Shown here in pieces: positions 30,701-38,502 of a stretch of 64,000 nucleotides of DNA. The stretch comes from Bacteroides fragilis (GTDB taxonomy: Bacteria > Bacillota > Clostridia > Lachnospirales > Lachnospiraceae). How positions within the stretch are numbered: the stretch's first letter is position 1; each line of letters opens with the position of its first letter. Under the pieces are notes generated by a model. It was not told where the DNA came from and made no database searches. It saw only the letters and a list, made by a program, of their open reading frames with translations. The translations under genes and the position numbers were made by a program. Where the stretch lies: positions 62,001 to 126,000 of the forward strand of contig JAMPFK010000002.1 of NCBI GenBank assembly GCA_023664485.1. Direction: 5' to 3'.

Positions 30701-33232
30701 CTGTTGTTTGAGCCGCTTGTCGTTTATGCGGCGGAAGAGGATCCGGATCCATATTATGATCATTTCGAATACGACGTCATAGAAGTTGTAACCGCGGGAG
30801 ATCCATACAGACCGGCGACAACCGAAGAGCTGGCGCTTGTAAACGCAACCAAAAATATCGTAATACCCAGGGGCGTTGATTCCATTGACGTATATGGTTT
30901 CCGCTATAATCTGGATGCGGAAGGAGAAGAAGCGAATTCGCAGCTGGGCAGCAATACCGGAAATTACAGCACCTATTTCCAGAATAAGGATTGGAACGCG
31001 GCGACTTCCAACATGTATCTTTCCAGGGCTGGCGAAAACGTCGTTCCCGGACTCTTCAGCGGAACTTACAAGGATTATCCGGGGACGTCTGCGAACGAGT
31101 ATGAAAAAAGCGACCGCGGCAACGACCTGATCGAATCCGTAACGATGAACAGCGTCAAATACCTGCCGGATTATGCGTTCGATAACTGCGAGCGTCTGGG
31201 CAGCGTAATACTCGGACCCGACTGTGCGGATATCGGTAAGGCTCCGTTCAGGGGATGTACCCGTTTACAGGCTGTCGGCGATAATGATTATTACAAGACG
31301 GAGAACGGCATCGTCTATTCCGTGGGATCGGACGGCTCCTATACGATCGAGGAATGCCTCTCGGCGAGAGGAAATCTCGTCGGCACATCCTATATCGATG
31401 AGGCGGTGGATCCGAATATCATGAAAGTCAGCGCGATCAAAGACGGCGCATTTGAAGACTGCGGAAGCGTTGTGCGTGTCGATCTGCGCCAGACTGCAGG
31501 GCTGTTAAAGATACCGGAGAGCTGTTTTAAGAACTGTAAGGAACTGATCGAGGTCAAACTGCCGGATTCCGTGAACAGTATTCAGAGCGAGGCGTTTGCG
31601 GAAGATTCTCCGATTACAGTGACGATTCCGGGCAGAGAAGTCTTTATTGCGACGGATGCGTTTACCCACAATGACCAGAAGGTCATGATCAGGACCTATC
31701 CGGGAACATCGGCATATGAGTATGCGACTTATTATAAGATGGGACTTGACGATACGCTCGATGCGAAGTGTCTCGTGACTTTCCTGGATTATGATGGTAC
31801 GGAGCTGAAATCGGACTACATTGAAAGCGGTTCCTATGCGGAGCCGCCGGCATATCCTGAAAGGGAGAAATGGGAGTATACCGGATGGCGCGCGGCAAAC
31901 AGCGTGGACGTTAAAGATAAGATCACCGAGGACACGATATTCGTAGCGCAGGGCTATTCTACCGATACGATGGTAGACGGGAAATATAAAGTAGAATTCT
32001 TCGATACGATAGATTTTGCGGTGCTCAGCACGCAGTATATTGAAGCGGGCGGCACGGCGGTTGAACCGAGAGTTCCGGAGCATCCGGGCTATACCTTCGT
32101 AAGCTGGAACGATACCTTTACGAATATCATGGGAAACAAGACGATTTACTCGATCTTCAACGTTACCGGCGGTGGCGGAACAACGAATACCAGCGGCGGC
32201 ACGACCACTACGAGCGGCGGAACAACGAACACCAGCGGCGGTACGACCATTACGAGCAACAGAACGACTTCGACCAGCAGCGGCACGACCAGCAGCTCCA
32301 CGAGTTCGTCATCGACGTCGGAGACTTCCACATCGGCGACGTCCACATCGGAGCAGGCGGCAGGACTGTATGCCGTAACGGTTATCGGAGGAAGCGGAAG
32401 CGGAACTTATCCGGCAGGTTCGACAGTCCTGATCATGGCGAACGAACCGGCGGCCGGCAAGCAGTTCAGCAAATGGACGGTCAATACGCAGGGCGTAACG
32501 CTGGCCAATGTCAGCACAACGCTGACGACCTTCGTGATGCCGTCGAGCAATGTGATCATAACGGCGGAGTTCATCGATAAGGCGGCGGCGCCGACAACCG
32601 GAACCGTCAGCACAAGACCGACGGGAAGTACGGACGGCGGCAGCAGCGGCAATAATGGAAATACGAGAGTGGATATTACGAAGCCGGGCATCAATAATAA
32701 GGATCTGGCGACGGCGGATGTCAACGGTTCTACGGATAACTTCGTTGTGAAGATTTCCGAGACGCCGGAAGCAACGCAGGCAGTTATGAACGCTCTGACG
32801 AATAAGTATGGCAGTCTTGACAACCTGCTGTACTACGCGATGGATATCAGCCTGTACGATTCCACGGGAACGACGAGGATTACGGATACGACGGGCCTGA
32901 CAGTGGATATTACGATACCGCTCCCGGATGCGCTGATTACTTACGGCGGCAATAATATGATGGGCGCTGTCGTATCGGGCCAGATGGAAGATTTGTCCGA
33001 ACGGTTCACCACGATTAACGGCGTGCCATGTATCAGCTTTACGGCAACGCACTTCTCGCCGTATACGATTTATGTCAATACGCAGAACCTGTCGGAAGGC
33101 CTGCTGGATTCGACGCCGAAGACAGGCGACCCGATTCATCCGAAATGGTTCTTATCAATCGGCCTTGCGTGCCTGTCTGTCATTCTCTTTATGAAGAAAG
33201 ACAGGAAAACGGCGGTCAAGAAGACAGCATAA
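27755..33232 (+). CDS. Giant BspA-like leucine-rich-repeat surface protein with sortase signal
   Basis: About 1825 aa. A signal peptide with a basic N-region covers residues 1-45. LRR_5 (BspA-type) repeats occur in three blocks near 370-600, 735-830 and 1120-1310, with units like IGNRAFKGCVALRTVEL and IGYGAFANCKSLTSVDM. Two Listeria/Bacteroides-type repeats follow (about 1340-1470), then a Ser/Thr/Gly-rich stalk (1470-1532), a divergent InlB B-repeat-like domain (YAVTVIGGSGSGTYPAGS), a C-terminal module ending HFSPYTIYVNTQ, and the sorting signal TPKTGD with helix and basic tail. Likely an adhesin. The start is ATG 27755 after AAGGAGAG. The substrate of the upstream sortase, by motif and position. 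Confidence 0.88.
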   Translation: MSKKTPARKSKRRLKRSVRRSLAAVLMITAIAVAAIPVPENVAAPEGGISALADTAAKADVHDMKDFVYTQTGNYVNDADGKPVLDTSKDEKGITGTNFVLNKYADTEIENITINENDSEDKGTNTDRPVYASLAIIEVDNILTLNWQFMYYNVVNPVNNSVGGVVCKYNSAFSANLITLSMNPITAYYTVETSKYDEFWYGKRKVDSSGNPEVDTDGNPVYTKAPNALATTERTYSYADYAGQQVSGGSGDTSSSQADMLFFQKYFPDDYAQATAEFKAYYDRYQNATGEKPAVPDKVLRVVPVDRLNDEQKKQYYCDNDTGIAGEGYTLRLVHDNRPNKTGDIYLAYGGTKGGDQTNDDQGYLVSSTSKVLMIAIGDKTFKNVRNVKNMTIPTMIEYIGDEAFADAVLMESIEIKNAKQIGNRAFKGCVALRTVELEQGTSVLGAECFSNTALEKITMPSTTTTIGYGAFANCKSLTSVDMDGIRTPCEIRDYAFYDCYALNEVKMENAAITSMGEGVFSVVTGSQQFGITMPRSMSNGNTIGRYMFAGRAGLEYVIFPQWGPLSSNNATIPDDIFHDCTGLSYVEFPAPADAPTSCGYVTFNPEKLFADIVNLNFYVKGPYQNSNAQPAVPRQNTWVAKTAIEKMAVPYQYRLNGRDYYEVSQSGYLLCVDKDNGMLISCTLVDENGTIEGGELEIPDMVGNTKVEGIATDCFNNFDNGKRQIKTLIIRDNSISVINDSVFENWENLQKVYIGNSVTKVGNNAFKGCKKLVDVTFGSPANGDHAGFTIGTDAFKTESPELTFHGDIIEGYAPFEWATAPDNIIESTMGIRVCYKSLSPSFLTVMYNPITGYVTLLDYPKYSQVNDILNDIHTTSGDIGPNKTYKDYVSWRVGTLYGQYAGSDFDGYRSAFARAWEEAGNDKEAREAVYNDKALYGPWVNTENAGQWRSWLSASGSETPPVTSDPDNNGGDPGAVNTLTDLLFEPLVVYAAEEDPDPYYDHFEYDVIEVVTAGDPYRPATTEELALVNATKNIVIPRGVDSIDVYGFRYNLDAEGEEANSQLGSNTGNYSTYFQNKDWNAATSNMYLSRAGENVVPGLFSGTYKDYPGTSANEYEKSDRGNDLIESVTMNSVKYLPDYAFDNCERLGSVILGPDCADIGKAPFRGCTRLQAVGDNDYYKTENGIVYSVGSDGSYTIEECLSARGNLVGTSYIDEAVDPNIMKVSAIKDGAFEDCGSVVRVDLRQTAGLLKIPESCFKNCKELIEVKLPDSVNSIQSEAFAEDSPITVTIPGREVFIATDAFTHNDQKVMIRTYPGTSAYEYATYYKMGLDDTLDAKCLVTFLDYDGTELKSDYIESGSYAEPPAYPEREKWEYTGWRAANSVDVKDKITEDTIFVAQGYSTDTMVDGKYKVEFFDTIDFAVLSTQYIEAGGTAVEPRVPEHPGYTFVSWNDTFTNIMGNKTIYSIFNVTGGGGTTNTSGGTTTTSGGTTNTSGGTTITSNRTTSTSSGTTSSSTSSSSTSETSTSATSTSEQAAGLYAVTVIGGSGSGTYPAGSTVLIMANEPAAGKQFSKWTVNTQGVTLANVSTTLTTFVMPSSNVIITAEFIDKAAAPTTGTVSTRPTGSTDGGSSGNNGNTRVDITKPGINNKDLATADVNGSTDNFVVKISETPEATQAVMNALTNKYGSLDNLLYYAMDISLYDSTGTTRITDTTGLTVDITIPLPDALITYGGNNMMGAVVSGQMEDLSERFTTINGVPCISFTATHFSPYTIYVNTQNLSEGLLDSTPKTGDPIHPKWFLSIGLACLSVILFMKKDRKTAVKKTA
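32164..32352 (+). repeat. Gly/Thr/Ser low-complexity coding repeat
   Basis: In-frame DNA repeats encode alternating GGTT-x-TSGG units that grade into Ser/Thr runs (SSSTSETSTSATSTSE). This is the stalk of the LRR protein and a likely site for glycosylation and length variation. Confidence 0.8.
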
Positions 33233-33257
33233 AAGATGATTCATGGGAGTGCGTCCT

Positions 33258-36119
33258 ATGGGGAAAAAAATCAGAAGAGCAATAGGGGCTATGTTGATGG
33301 CGATAGCGATCGCCGTCACACAGCTGCCTGTATCGGATGTGGAGGCGGAAGGATCCGCTGCGGATAACGCGGCGGAAAATCCGGCTTCCGTATCTGATTT
33401 TCAGGTAAATGGAACTACATTAGTGAAATATAATGGCACGTCTGAAAACGTGTCTGTTTCTGGTTATGTGGAAAAGATAGAGGCGGAGGCGTTTGCCGGA
33501 AATGAATCTATCCGGACAGTCGTAATCGGTGATGGCGTAAAGAGCATCGGTTCCGGCGCGTTCAGGGGATGCAGCCAGCTGCAGGCGGTGACGGTAGCGG
33601 ACTCAGTAGAGACGATAGAGCAGGCGGCTTTTGCGGATTGCCCCTCTTTGAGCAGCGTTCAGATCGGCAGGGGGTTAAAGGAGCTGGGCAACGGCGCTTT
33701 TGCAGGAGATATCAGTCTGGCGGATGTAGGCTTCAGCAGCAGGAATCCCGGTTTTATCTGTGATGACGGCGCGATTTACAGCAAAGACGGGGAAAGCGTC
33801 CTCTATGCGCTGCTGGCGGGAAGGCAGAACGGCTATTACGCCATGCCGTCTACGGTCAGCACGATCAGGACGTATGCTTTCTGGGGAAACAGGAATTTGC
33901 AGAGCGTAGATATCAGCGGCAATGTAAGCGAAATTTCGGCTTACGCTTTTTCCAACTGCTGTAATCTGAAGCTCGTGAATATTCCTTATTCGGTGAGAAC
34001 GATTTCGCTGAAAGCGTTTGAGGACTGCGTCCGCCTGCGCAATATTACCATTCCGATTTCCGTGAACTCCATACACAGCACCGCTTTTGACGGCTGTACG
34101 AAGCTGAATATTCAGGCGGAAGAGGGAAGCGTGGCAAAGAGTTTTGCGGATACGCTTTTATTGGAAGATATTGAAGTGGCGGAATATGAAGATACGCCGT
34201 TTAATACGGTGGACGGCCTGGTGCCGGAAACCGATGATACACAGGACGAAATGGCGGAAGAGCCGGATTATTATCATGAGGTGACTCATATCAATCCGCT
34301 GGAATCGGAGGAGGATGCTTCCGTAAAGGGAAAGTCCAGAATCCTCGATAATCAGGTTGTCATTTTCATGGACAATGCGGGTGCGACTGTCAATACCGGC
34401 AACGCTGACCTTACGAAGTATGAAGGGATCGTTATGGGCGATACGGGGGAGACGATTGCGGGCATATCCGGCAATACGGGGAAAAAGGGTTCCGCTTTTC
34501 CGAAATATGCGATCGTGAACGATGTGATTATCGCCGATCAGGCTTATTATGGCGACGGGCGGACATTTATCGAAATACCGGATACCATTACGGAAATCGG
34601 CGAATTTGCCTTCGCGCGTTCCGCGCTGACAGATGCCGTAATTCCGGAGGGCGTTACCCGGATCGGGTATGCCGCTTTTTATCATTGCGACGGATTGACC
34701 AATGTGGTCATACCGGGTACGGTGACGGAAATTGAGCCTGCGGCTTTTGCCAATACCGCCTGGATCAGGAATTGGGAACAGAGCGCCGGGGAGAGCTTTT
34801 TAATCGTCGGCGACGGTATTTTGCTGGATTATCGTGGAAATGACAGCGTTGTTGTCATTCCGGACGGGGTGAAAACGATCGGCGCGGGCGCGTTTGAGGC
34901 AGAAACAGGCATTACGAAGGTCGTTATCCCGGACAGCGTGGAGACGATCGGGGAAGGGGCTTTTGCCGGATGCGGCAGCCTGACGGAGATGGAAGGCGGC
35001 GGGTCGGTGCGCCGGATAAAGGACAGGGCTTTTCAGGGATGCCCGATGCAGACGATCCGTATTCCGGCATCTGTGGAAGAAATCGGGCTAAGAGCATATG
35101 ATACGGCGGATTCGATAAAAGCGGCGGGAAGCGGAATCGTCGTTTTTGAAGGGACATCTTTGCCGGGACTGTCTTATGAGGAATCTTCCGGCAAATTATA
35201 TAATGATACCTACAGAGGGCTGGCATTCGAGGGCATCAATGCTGCGGTCGTGCCGGCCAATGTGAATGATTTTGAAGGAACCGTTCTCGATGGCGGACTG
35301 TCCGGTTTCCGGGGCATTATCTGTCATGCGGAAAATAAGGAGAAGGCGTTGAAGATCTGTCAGATGGATCCGGACGGCGTTTCCTTAATTTCTTATCCGG
35401 ATACCTATAGACTCAGTACGGTCGATTATACGCTGGATAAGGTGCAGCTTCCCAGAACGCAGGGCGCTGGTGCGGCAGATCAGGGCGGGGCCGGAAGCGG
35501 TTCCGGGACAGAATCCGGCGTGCTCGTCCTCATCGACAGCAATTCCATCGAAAACGGAGCGCCTGCGGGCGCGGTCCTGGACGGCGCGGACGGCGGATAT
35601 CTTCTCAGGATAGCGGACAGCAGTGATGCAAAAAAGGCGATTCAGAATGCTTATAAAAATGTTTATGGCAGCCGGACGCCGTCGAATCTGCAGGCTTATG
35701 AGATAACGCTGCAGGAAGCCGGGACTTCCATACCGATTACCGGGCTTGGAAAGCAGACGATGGAGATTACGATACCTTTTCCCAGGGGCATCGGAGGAGA
35801 AAACCTGCATGTGGTCTGTCTCGATGCGAACGGGCAGCTGGAAGAAGCGGACAGCAGGGTCGTTTCCATAGGCGGCGTGGACTGCATCGCTTTTCGGGCG
35901 GGACATTTTTCCTCTTATGGCATTTATAATTATATTTCCGGGAATACGGCGGTCGTCAGCAATGGGCAGGCAGTTTTCACAAGCGCCTCCGGTATCAGGG
36001 ACGCTTCGCCCGATACCGGCGATTACAGCATCCATCCGAAATGGTTTCTCGGAATCGGTCTTTTCTTTATGGGGCTTGCATTATTCTTTTATCGCGGGAA
36101 AAGATATATATCATATTAG
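33258..36119 (+). CDS. Second BspA-like leucine-rich-repeat surface protein with sortase signal
   Basis: About 953 aa. Signal peptide at residues 1-30 (VEA-E site). LRR_5 repeats fill about 55-290 (IGSGAFRGCSQLQAVTVADS, LGNGAFAGDISL) and about 430-620 (IGEFAFARSALTDAVIPEG), separated by an acidic linker. A C-terminal module resembling that of the preceding protein ends in GHFSSYGIYNYIS. The tail carries SPDTGD, a hydrophobic helix and RGKRY. I choose ATG 33258, preceded by GGGAG; an ATG at 33243 lacks a ribosome site. The 25-base gap from the first LRR gene indicates one operon. Confidence 0.86.
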   Translation: MGKKIRRAIGAMLMAIAIAVTQLPVSDVEAEGSAADNAAENPASVSDFQVNGTTLVKYNGTSENVSVSGYVEKIEAEAFAGNESIRTVVIGDGVKSIGSGAFRGCSQLQAVTVADSVETIEQAAFADCPSLSSVQIGRGLKELGNGAFAGDISLADVGFSSRNPGFICDDGAIYSKDGESVLYALLAGRQNGYYAMPSTVSTIRTYAFWGNRNLQSVDISGNVSEISAYAFSNCCNLKLVNIPYSVRTISLKAFEDCVRLRNITIPISVNSIHSTAFDGCTKLNIQAEEGSVAKSFADTLLLEDIEVAEYEDTPFNTVDGLVPETDDTQDEMAEEPDYYHEVTHINPLESEEDASVKGKSRILDNQVVIFMDNAGATVNTGNADLTKYEGIVMGDTGETIAGISGNTGKKGSAFPKYAIVNDVIIADQAYYGDGRTFIEIPDTITEIGEFAFARSALTDAVIPEGVTRIGYAAFYHCDGLTNVVIPGTVTEIEPAAFANTAWIRNWEQSAGESFLIVGDGILLDYRGNDSVVVIPDGVKTIGAGAFEAETGITKVVIPDSVETIGEGAFAGCGSLTEMEGGGSVRRIKDRAFQGCPMQTIRIPASVEEIGLRAYDTADSIKAAGSGIVVFEGTSLPGLSYEESSGKLYNDTYRGLAFEGINAAVVPANVNDFEGTVLDGGLSGFRGIICHAENKEKALKICQMDPDGVSLISYPDTYRLSTVDYTLDKVQLPRTQGAGAADQGGAGSGSGTESGVLVLIDSNSIENGAPAGAVLDGADGGYLLRIADSSDAKKAIQNAYKNVYGSRTPSNLQAYEITLQEAGTSIPITGLGKQTMEITIPFPRGIGGENLHVVCLDANGQLEEADSRVVSIGGVDCIAFRAGHFSSYGIYNYISGNTAVVSNGQAVFTSASGIRDASPDTGDYSIHPKWFLGIGLFFMGLALFFYRGKRYISY

Positions 36120-36149
36120 TCAAGATGCTGTTATTGGGAAGCGGGTGAG

Positions 36150-36686
36150 ATGATGGACGCATTGAGAAAAGAGGAAATGCACACAATAGATGATATTTAT
36201 GCGCTGCCGGAAGGGCAGCGCGCGGAGTTAATTGATGGGAAAATCTATTATATGGCGCCGCCAAATACCAGGCATCAGATGCTTGTTTCGGATTTGTCTT
36301 ATCGGATAAGAGATTATATTGAGCGCAGTCATGGAGCGTGCCATGTGTTCATGGCGCCATTCGCCGTATTCCTGAATAAGAATGATAGAAATTATGTAGA
36401 GCCTGATATCAGTGTAATATGCGATAAAGATAAGATGAATGAGAAAGGATGCTGCGGTGCGCCGGACTGGATTATCGAAATTGTTTCTTCGGGAAGCCGT
36501 AAGATGGATTATTATACGAAGCTGTTAAAATACCGTGCGGCGGAGGTTCGGGAATACTGGGTTGTGGATCCGGATAAAAAAACGGTGACGGTATATAATT
36601 TTGAAAATGATAATATGGAAGAATATTCTTTCGGCGAAGAAGTACCTGCGGGCATTTATCCGGGATTCACAATAAAAGTGGAGTAG
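36150..36686 (+). CDS. Uma2-family (DUF820) putative PD-(D/E)XK nuclease
   Basis: A 178-aa protein with the Uma2 pattern: YALPEGQRAELIDGKIYYMA, then HQMLVSDLSYRIRDYI, FAVFLNKNDRNYVEPDISVI, and DWIIEIVSSGSRKMDYYTK with EYWVVDPDKKTV. The Asp of EPDIS and the Glu of IIEIVS occupy the PD-(D/E)XK positions. The family is common in cyanobacteria and scattered in Clostridia; its biological role is unsettled. A terminator follows at 36731. Confidence 0.85.
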   Translation: MMDALRKEEMHTIDDIYALPEGQRAELIDGKIYYMAPPNTRHQMLVSDLSYRIRDYIERSHGACHVFMAPFAVFLNKNDRNYVEPDISVICDKDKMNEKGCCGAPDWIIEIVSSGSRKMDYYTKLLKYRAAEVREYWVVDPDKKTVTVYNFENDNMEEYSFGEEVPAGIYPGFTIKVE

Positions 36687-36730
36687 CTTCCGGCAATGAA
36701 TGCCCCCGCCGAATATGGAACGGAAATAAA

Positions 36731-36769
36731 ACTCCCGGCATAAAATAAGGAAAAAGCCGGGAGTTTTTT
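36731..36769 (+). terminator. Terminator-like hairpin abutting the subtilase start codon
   Basis: ACTCCCGGC (36731-36739) pairs perfectly with GCCGGGAGT (36756-36764), followed by six Ts (36764-36769). ATG 36770 follows at once. The 3' arm contains GGGAG, the only ribosome-site-like sequence for the next gene, spaced 6 bases from its ATG. Confidence 0.7.
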
Positions 36770-37666
36770 ATGTACCGCGTTAGAAAACAATTAGGCTGCA
36801 CCGAACGCTTACAGTCCTCATGCGAGGGCGCCCCGGTCACGGTTGCAGTTTTGGATACAGGAATTTATGAACACCCCGACCTGGCAGGCCGGATCGTGGC
36901 CTTTCAGGATTTTGTAAACGGCCGGAGCGGGATGTATGACGATAGCGGGCACGGGACCCATGTTGCGGGATGCATTGGCGGGAACGGCCGTATGTCGAAC
37001 GGAAAATACCGGGGAATTGCGCCTCAGTGCCTTTTTTGCGTCGGAAAGGTATTGAATGAAAAAGGAGAGGGCGCCATTGACAGCATGTATCAGGGGCTTC
37101 GGTGGATCATCCGGAACCGTCCGCATTATCATATCCGTGTGTTAAATATTTCGGTAGGAATCGGGGAACCGGATGAAAAGAGGAAGGTCGCAGAGGTGAT
37201 CGGCCTGTTGGAAACGGCCTGGAAGGAGGGAATCGTCGTCGTGTGCGCCGCCGGGAATGCGGGGCCTGGGAACGGGACGATATCGCCGCTTGGCAATAGC
37301 CGGAAAGTGATTACAGTGGGCTGTCATGAGGGCGGTTATTTTGGCAACCGGAAAGGATTGTGCGAAAATTATTCGGGCCGTGGAGATGCGGATGATTTTG
37401 TCCGGAAACCGGATATCGTCGCGCCCGGAACCGATATTATGTCCTGCGGTATCAAAGGGAGCAGTTATGTGAAAAAAAGCGGCACATCCATGGCGACGCC
37501 GATCGTATCGGGGGCGGCGGCGCTGCTCTTACAGAAACATCCTTATATGAATAATGAGCAGGTGAAGCGGAAACTGGTCTACAGCGCAATGGATCTTGGC
37601 GAATCCTGGAATAAACAGGGGTGGGGGATGTTAGATATTCAAAGCCTGCTGGAGCAAGAGGCTTGA
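36770..37666 (+). CDS. Intracellular subtilisin-like serine protease
   Basis: A 298-aa S8 peptidase with the triad Asp29 (AVLDTGIYEHPDL), His64 (HGTHVAGCIGG) and Ser240 (GTSMATPIVSGAAALL); the oxyanion Asn is in CAAGNAGPG. There is no signal peptide or long propeptide, so it is expected to be cytosolic, like IspA-type proteases; only about 20 residues precede the catalytic core. An in-frame stop lies just upstream, so ATG 36770 is the earliest start, and it directly follows a terminator hairpin. The stop codon overlaps the -35 box of the GntR promoter. Confidence 0.9.
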   Translation: MYRVRKQLGCTERLQSSCEGAPVTVAVLDTGIYEHPDLAGRIVAFQDFVNGRSGMYDDSGHGTHVAGCIGGNGRMSNGKYRGIAPQCLFCVGKVLNEKGEGAIDSMYQGLRWIIRNRPHYHIRVLNISVGIGEPDEKRKVAEVIGLLETAWKEGIVVVCAAGNAGPGNGTISPLGNSRKVITVGCHEGGYFGNRKGLCENYSGRGDADDFVRKPDIVAPGTDIMSCGIKGSSYVKKSGTSMATPIVSGAAALLLQKHPYMNNEQVKRKLVYSAMDLGESWNKQGWGMLDIQSLLEQEA

Positions 37667-37691
37667 CACAATCGGTATGATTGTATACAAT
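37663..37691 (+). promoter_or_regulatory. Strong promoter of gntR-icd
   Basis: TTGACA at 37663-37668, a 17-base spacer, and TACAAT at 37686-37691, close to consensus. The -10 box lies inside a 26-bp palindrome. Confidence 0.75.
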
Positions 37692-37698
37692 GATACCG
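37673..37698. promoter_or_regulatory. 26-bp palindromic operator, probable GntR (FCD) site
   Basis: CGGTATGATTGTA (37673-37685) is mirrored by TACAATGATACCG (37686-37698); all positions pair except one symmetric G/G. The core TTGTATACAA fits the type of site used by FCD-family GntR regulators. Covering the spacer and -10 box, it suggests autorepression. Confidence 0.7.
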
Positions 37699-37707
37699 TA
37701 ATGGAAA

Positions 37708-37731
37708 AATGTCCCTGTGGAGACATTTTTT
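37708..37731 (+). terminator. Attenuator-like hairpin in the gntR leader
   Basis: AATGTC (37708-37713) pairs with GACATT (37722-37727), and a run of six Ts covers 37726-37731. It lies between the promoter and the gntR start, so it may cause early termination. The stem is short, and this is a modest call. Confidence 0.35.
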
Positions 37732-37752
37732 ATTGCAGGCTGAAAGAAAGGC

Positions 37753-38502
37753 ATGGTTATGAAAGTGAACGACTATGACATTCGTAAGACGGTAAACGAT
37801 AAATATTCCCTGCGCGGCAGAGTGTTTCAGAAAATCAGGGAAGATATTCTGAGCGGCAAGTATAAGGAACACGAAGAACTGAAAGAGGTTGCGATCGGAG
37901 AAGAGCTGGGGGTGAGCCGAACCCCTGTCAGGGAAGCGTTCAGGCAGCTTGAACTGGAGGGGCTGCTTCAGATCATTCCCAATAAGGGAGCCTATGTAAC
38001 GGGAATTACGGCCAAAGACGTCAAGGACATTTATATGATCCGTTCTCTGTTAGAAGGGCTTTGCGCGAGAATGGCAACGGAGAAGATGAGCGAAGAACAG
38101 CTGGAGGAGATGGAGGAAAATATTTATCTGGCGGAATTTCATGCCGGAAAGGGGCATATGGATCAGATGGCGGAGCTGGACAATCGTTTCCACGATATTC
38201 TTTACGAGGCATGCGATTCCAAGATGCTGGAGCATCTGCTCCGGGATTTCCACCAGTATGTTCTCCGCGTCAGACAGAAAACGCTGTCTACGAATACGCG
38301 GGGGCTGGCTTCCAATAACGAGCACAGGCAGATTATGGAGGCGATTAAGGCCAAGGATGCGAAGAAGGCGGAGCAGCTTGCCAACCAGCATATGATCAAT
38401 GCCTATGACAATATGGTGAAGAACGGATTATTTGAGATTTACGGAGAGGAAAAGGAACAGGAAACGGATAAGAAAGAGAGGAAGAGAGATGGAAAAAATT
38501 AA
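37753..38502 (+). CDS. GntR-family (FadR/FCD subfamily) transcriptional regulator
   Basis: A 249-aa regulator. The N-terminal winged helix has LRGRVFQKIREDILSGKY and LGVSRTPVREAFRQLELEGL. The FCD effector domain (about 95-235) has RSLLEGLCARMATEKM and three spaced His residues (FHDILYEA, EHRQIMEAI, NQHMINAY) expected to bind a metal and a carboxylate ligand. The ATG 6 bases further on (37759) is equally possible. Its end overlaps the icd start by 14 bases, so it likely tunes icd in response to an organic acid. Confidence 0.9.
   Translation: MVMKVNDYDIRKTVNDKYSLRGRVFQKIREDILSGKYKEHEELKEVAIGEELGVSRTPVREAFRQLELEGLLQIIPNKGAYVTGITAKDVKDIYMIRSLLEGLCARMATEKMSEEQLEEMEENIYLAEFHAGKGHMDQMAELDNRFHDILYEACDSKMLEHLLRDFHQYVLRVRQKTLSTNTRGLASNNEHRQIMEAIKAKDAKKAEQLANQHMINAYDNMVKNGLFEIYGEEKEQETDKKERKRDGKN

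Noticed and set aside
32164..32352. CRISPR-like or satellite repeat
   Set aside because: The repeats are in frame, have no spacers, and encode a Ser/Thr/Gly stalk in the LRR protein.
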